Origin: Nitrospinota bacterium | GTDB taxonomy: Bacteria > Nitrospinota > Nitrospinia > Nitrospinales > Nitrospinaceae | Assembly (NCBI GenBank): GCA_027298165.1 | Contig: JAPUGN010000079.1 | Span: 1-6,052, forward strand | Direction: 5' to 3' | Length of the DNA: 6,052 bases | The notes under the pieces: model-generated | What the model was told of the DNA's origin: nothing | Databases searched by the model: none | The model's input: the letters and a program-made list of their open reading frames with translations, nothing else | In this document: in pieces, positions 5,279 through 6,052 of the stretch | How the letters are laid out: each line of letters opens with the position of its first letter | How positions within the stretch are numbered: position 1 is the stretch's first letter | Made by a program: the position numbers and the translations under genes

Positions 5279-6052
5279 TCAGCTCGCTTGTTTCCGGTTC
5301 TGGTACAGCAGGAGCGGTTGCTCTCTCTTGCTGATAACTTCTTTATTAATAGCAACCTCTTCGATGTCTTCACTCGAGGGCAGATCGTACATGATGTCCA
5401 GCATGATGTCTTCGAGGATGGACCTCAGACCGCGCGCGCCCGTTTTTCGTTTGTAGGCCTTTTCGGCGACGGCACGGATGGCACCATCGGTAAACTTTAA
5501 TTTTACGTTTTCAAACTCGAACAGTTTCTTGTACTGCTTGACCAGCGCGTTCTTCGGCTCGGTCAATACTTTCACCAAACCTTCCACATCGAGTTCGCTC
5601 AGGGTGGCGGTGATGGACAGCCGCCCGACGAATTCCGGAATCAGCCCGTACTTGAGCAGGTCTTCCGGCTCCACCTGAGCCAGCATTTCAGACATGTCCT
5701 GGGATTCCTTGGAAACCAGCTCCTGTCCGAAGCCGAGCATCTTTTTGCCGACGCGGTTGCGGATGATCTTGTCGAGATCGACGAACGCGCCGCCGCAGAT
5801 AAACAGGATGTTGGCGGTATACACCTGCAGGAACTCCTGCTGAGGATGCTTGCGGCCCCCCTTGGGCGGCACGCTCGCCGTCGTGCCTTCGATGATCTTC
5901 AGCAACGCTTGCTGCACCCCTTCACCCGAGACATCACGCGTGATGGAGGGGTTGTCTCCCTTGCGGGAGATATTGTCGATCTCGTCGATGTAGACGATGC
6001 CACGCTGTGCCTTCTCGACGTCGTAGTCGGCGTTTTGCAACAAGCTCAGAAT
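5279..6052 (-). CDS. clpX: ATP-dependent Clp protease ATP-binding subunit ClpX, C-terminal part (5' end outside window)
   Basis: ClpX is the hexameric AAA+ unfoldase that feeds tagged proteins to the ClpP peptidase in the cytosol. The visible 257 residues correspond to about residue 170 onward of the roughly 420-residue family. The frame stays open to the window edge (ILSLL before QNADYDVEKAQ). In order there are Walker B IVYIDEID (fragment 19-26), the RKH pore loop GRKHPQQEF (67-69), sensor 1 ILFICGGAF, ClpP-docking loop tripeptide LGF (106-108, usually IGF), arginine finger in PEFVGR (R144) and sensor 2 GARGLR (R207). The zinc-binding domain, Walker A and GYVG pore loop lie outside the window. 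All key residues in view are present. The stop TGA (5281-5279) is two bases before the lon start, the common clpX-lon arrangement, indicating one operon. Confidence 0.96.
   Translation of the reverse strand: MLSLLQNADYDVEKAQRGIVYIDEIDNISRKGDNPSITRDVSGEGVQQALLKIIEGTTASVPPKGGRKHPQQEFLQVYTANILFICGGAFVDLDKIIRNRVGKKMLGFGQELVSKESQDMSEMLAQVEPEDLLKYGLIPEFVGRLSITATLSELDVEGLVKVLTEPKNALVKQYKKLFEFENVKLKFTDGAIRAVAEKAYKRKTGARGLRSILEDIMLDIMYDLPSSEDIEEVAINKEVISKREQPLLLYQNRKQAS

Noticed and set aside
1..6052. Insertion sequence, transposase or prophage material
   Set aside because: No transposase- or integrase-like protein, terminal inverted repeats or target duplications were seen.

Overview
The window looks like chromosomal DNA from a Gram-negative, hopanoid-making bacterium of moderately high G+C. 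The evidence is two lipobox (outer-membrane lipoprotein type) proteins, a DUF4124 secreted protein, the end of a squalene-hopene cyclase gene and a clpX-lon pair. A deltaproteobacterial or Nitrospinota-like origin fits the wording of the proteins and the patchwork of short intergenic repeats, but this is an inference from general resemblance, not a placement.

Layout from left to right. The 3' end of a squalene-hopene cyclase gene lies on + (1-324). It converges across a repeat-rich spacer (325-491) on a minus-strand FlgO/CsgG-like lipoprotein gene (492-1064). That gene has a good sigma70-type promoter at 1103-1132 and its start is set by an AGGAAG ribosome site. A 450-base non-coding stretch (1065-1518) holds several inverted repeats and two terminator-like hairpins on + with no + gene in front of them. 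Two envelope protein genes follow on +: a 104-residue DUF4124 protein (1519-1833) and a 278-residue lipoprotein of unknown family (1936-2772), separated by a long imperfect hairpin. The right half is entirely minus strand: clpX (from beyond the window edge to 5279), then lon (5276-2862), with only two bases between the clpX stop and the lon start.

The standout observation is in lon. A single continuous reading frame of 804 codons plus stop is interrupted by one in-frame TGA at codon 468 (3873-3875). Everything on both sides is intact, including Walker A and B, sensor 2 and the Ser678/Lys721 protease dyad. The TGA sits in the sensor-1 motif, reading FI-TGA-TAN where many Lon proteins have FICTAN, so it replaces a cysteine codon. 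Possible explanations are a fresh nonsense mutation, a base-call error, read-through, selenocysteine insertion, or a split Lon made by re-initiation at ATG 3827. The sequence alone cannot choose among these; error or recent mutation is the simplest.

Functionally, clpX and lon supply the two AAA+ proteolysis machines of protein quality control. The left-hand genes concern the cell envelope: hopanoid lipids, two lipoproteins and one secreted protein.
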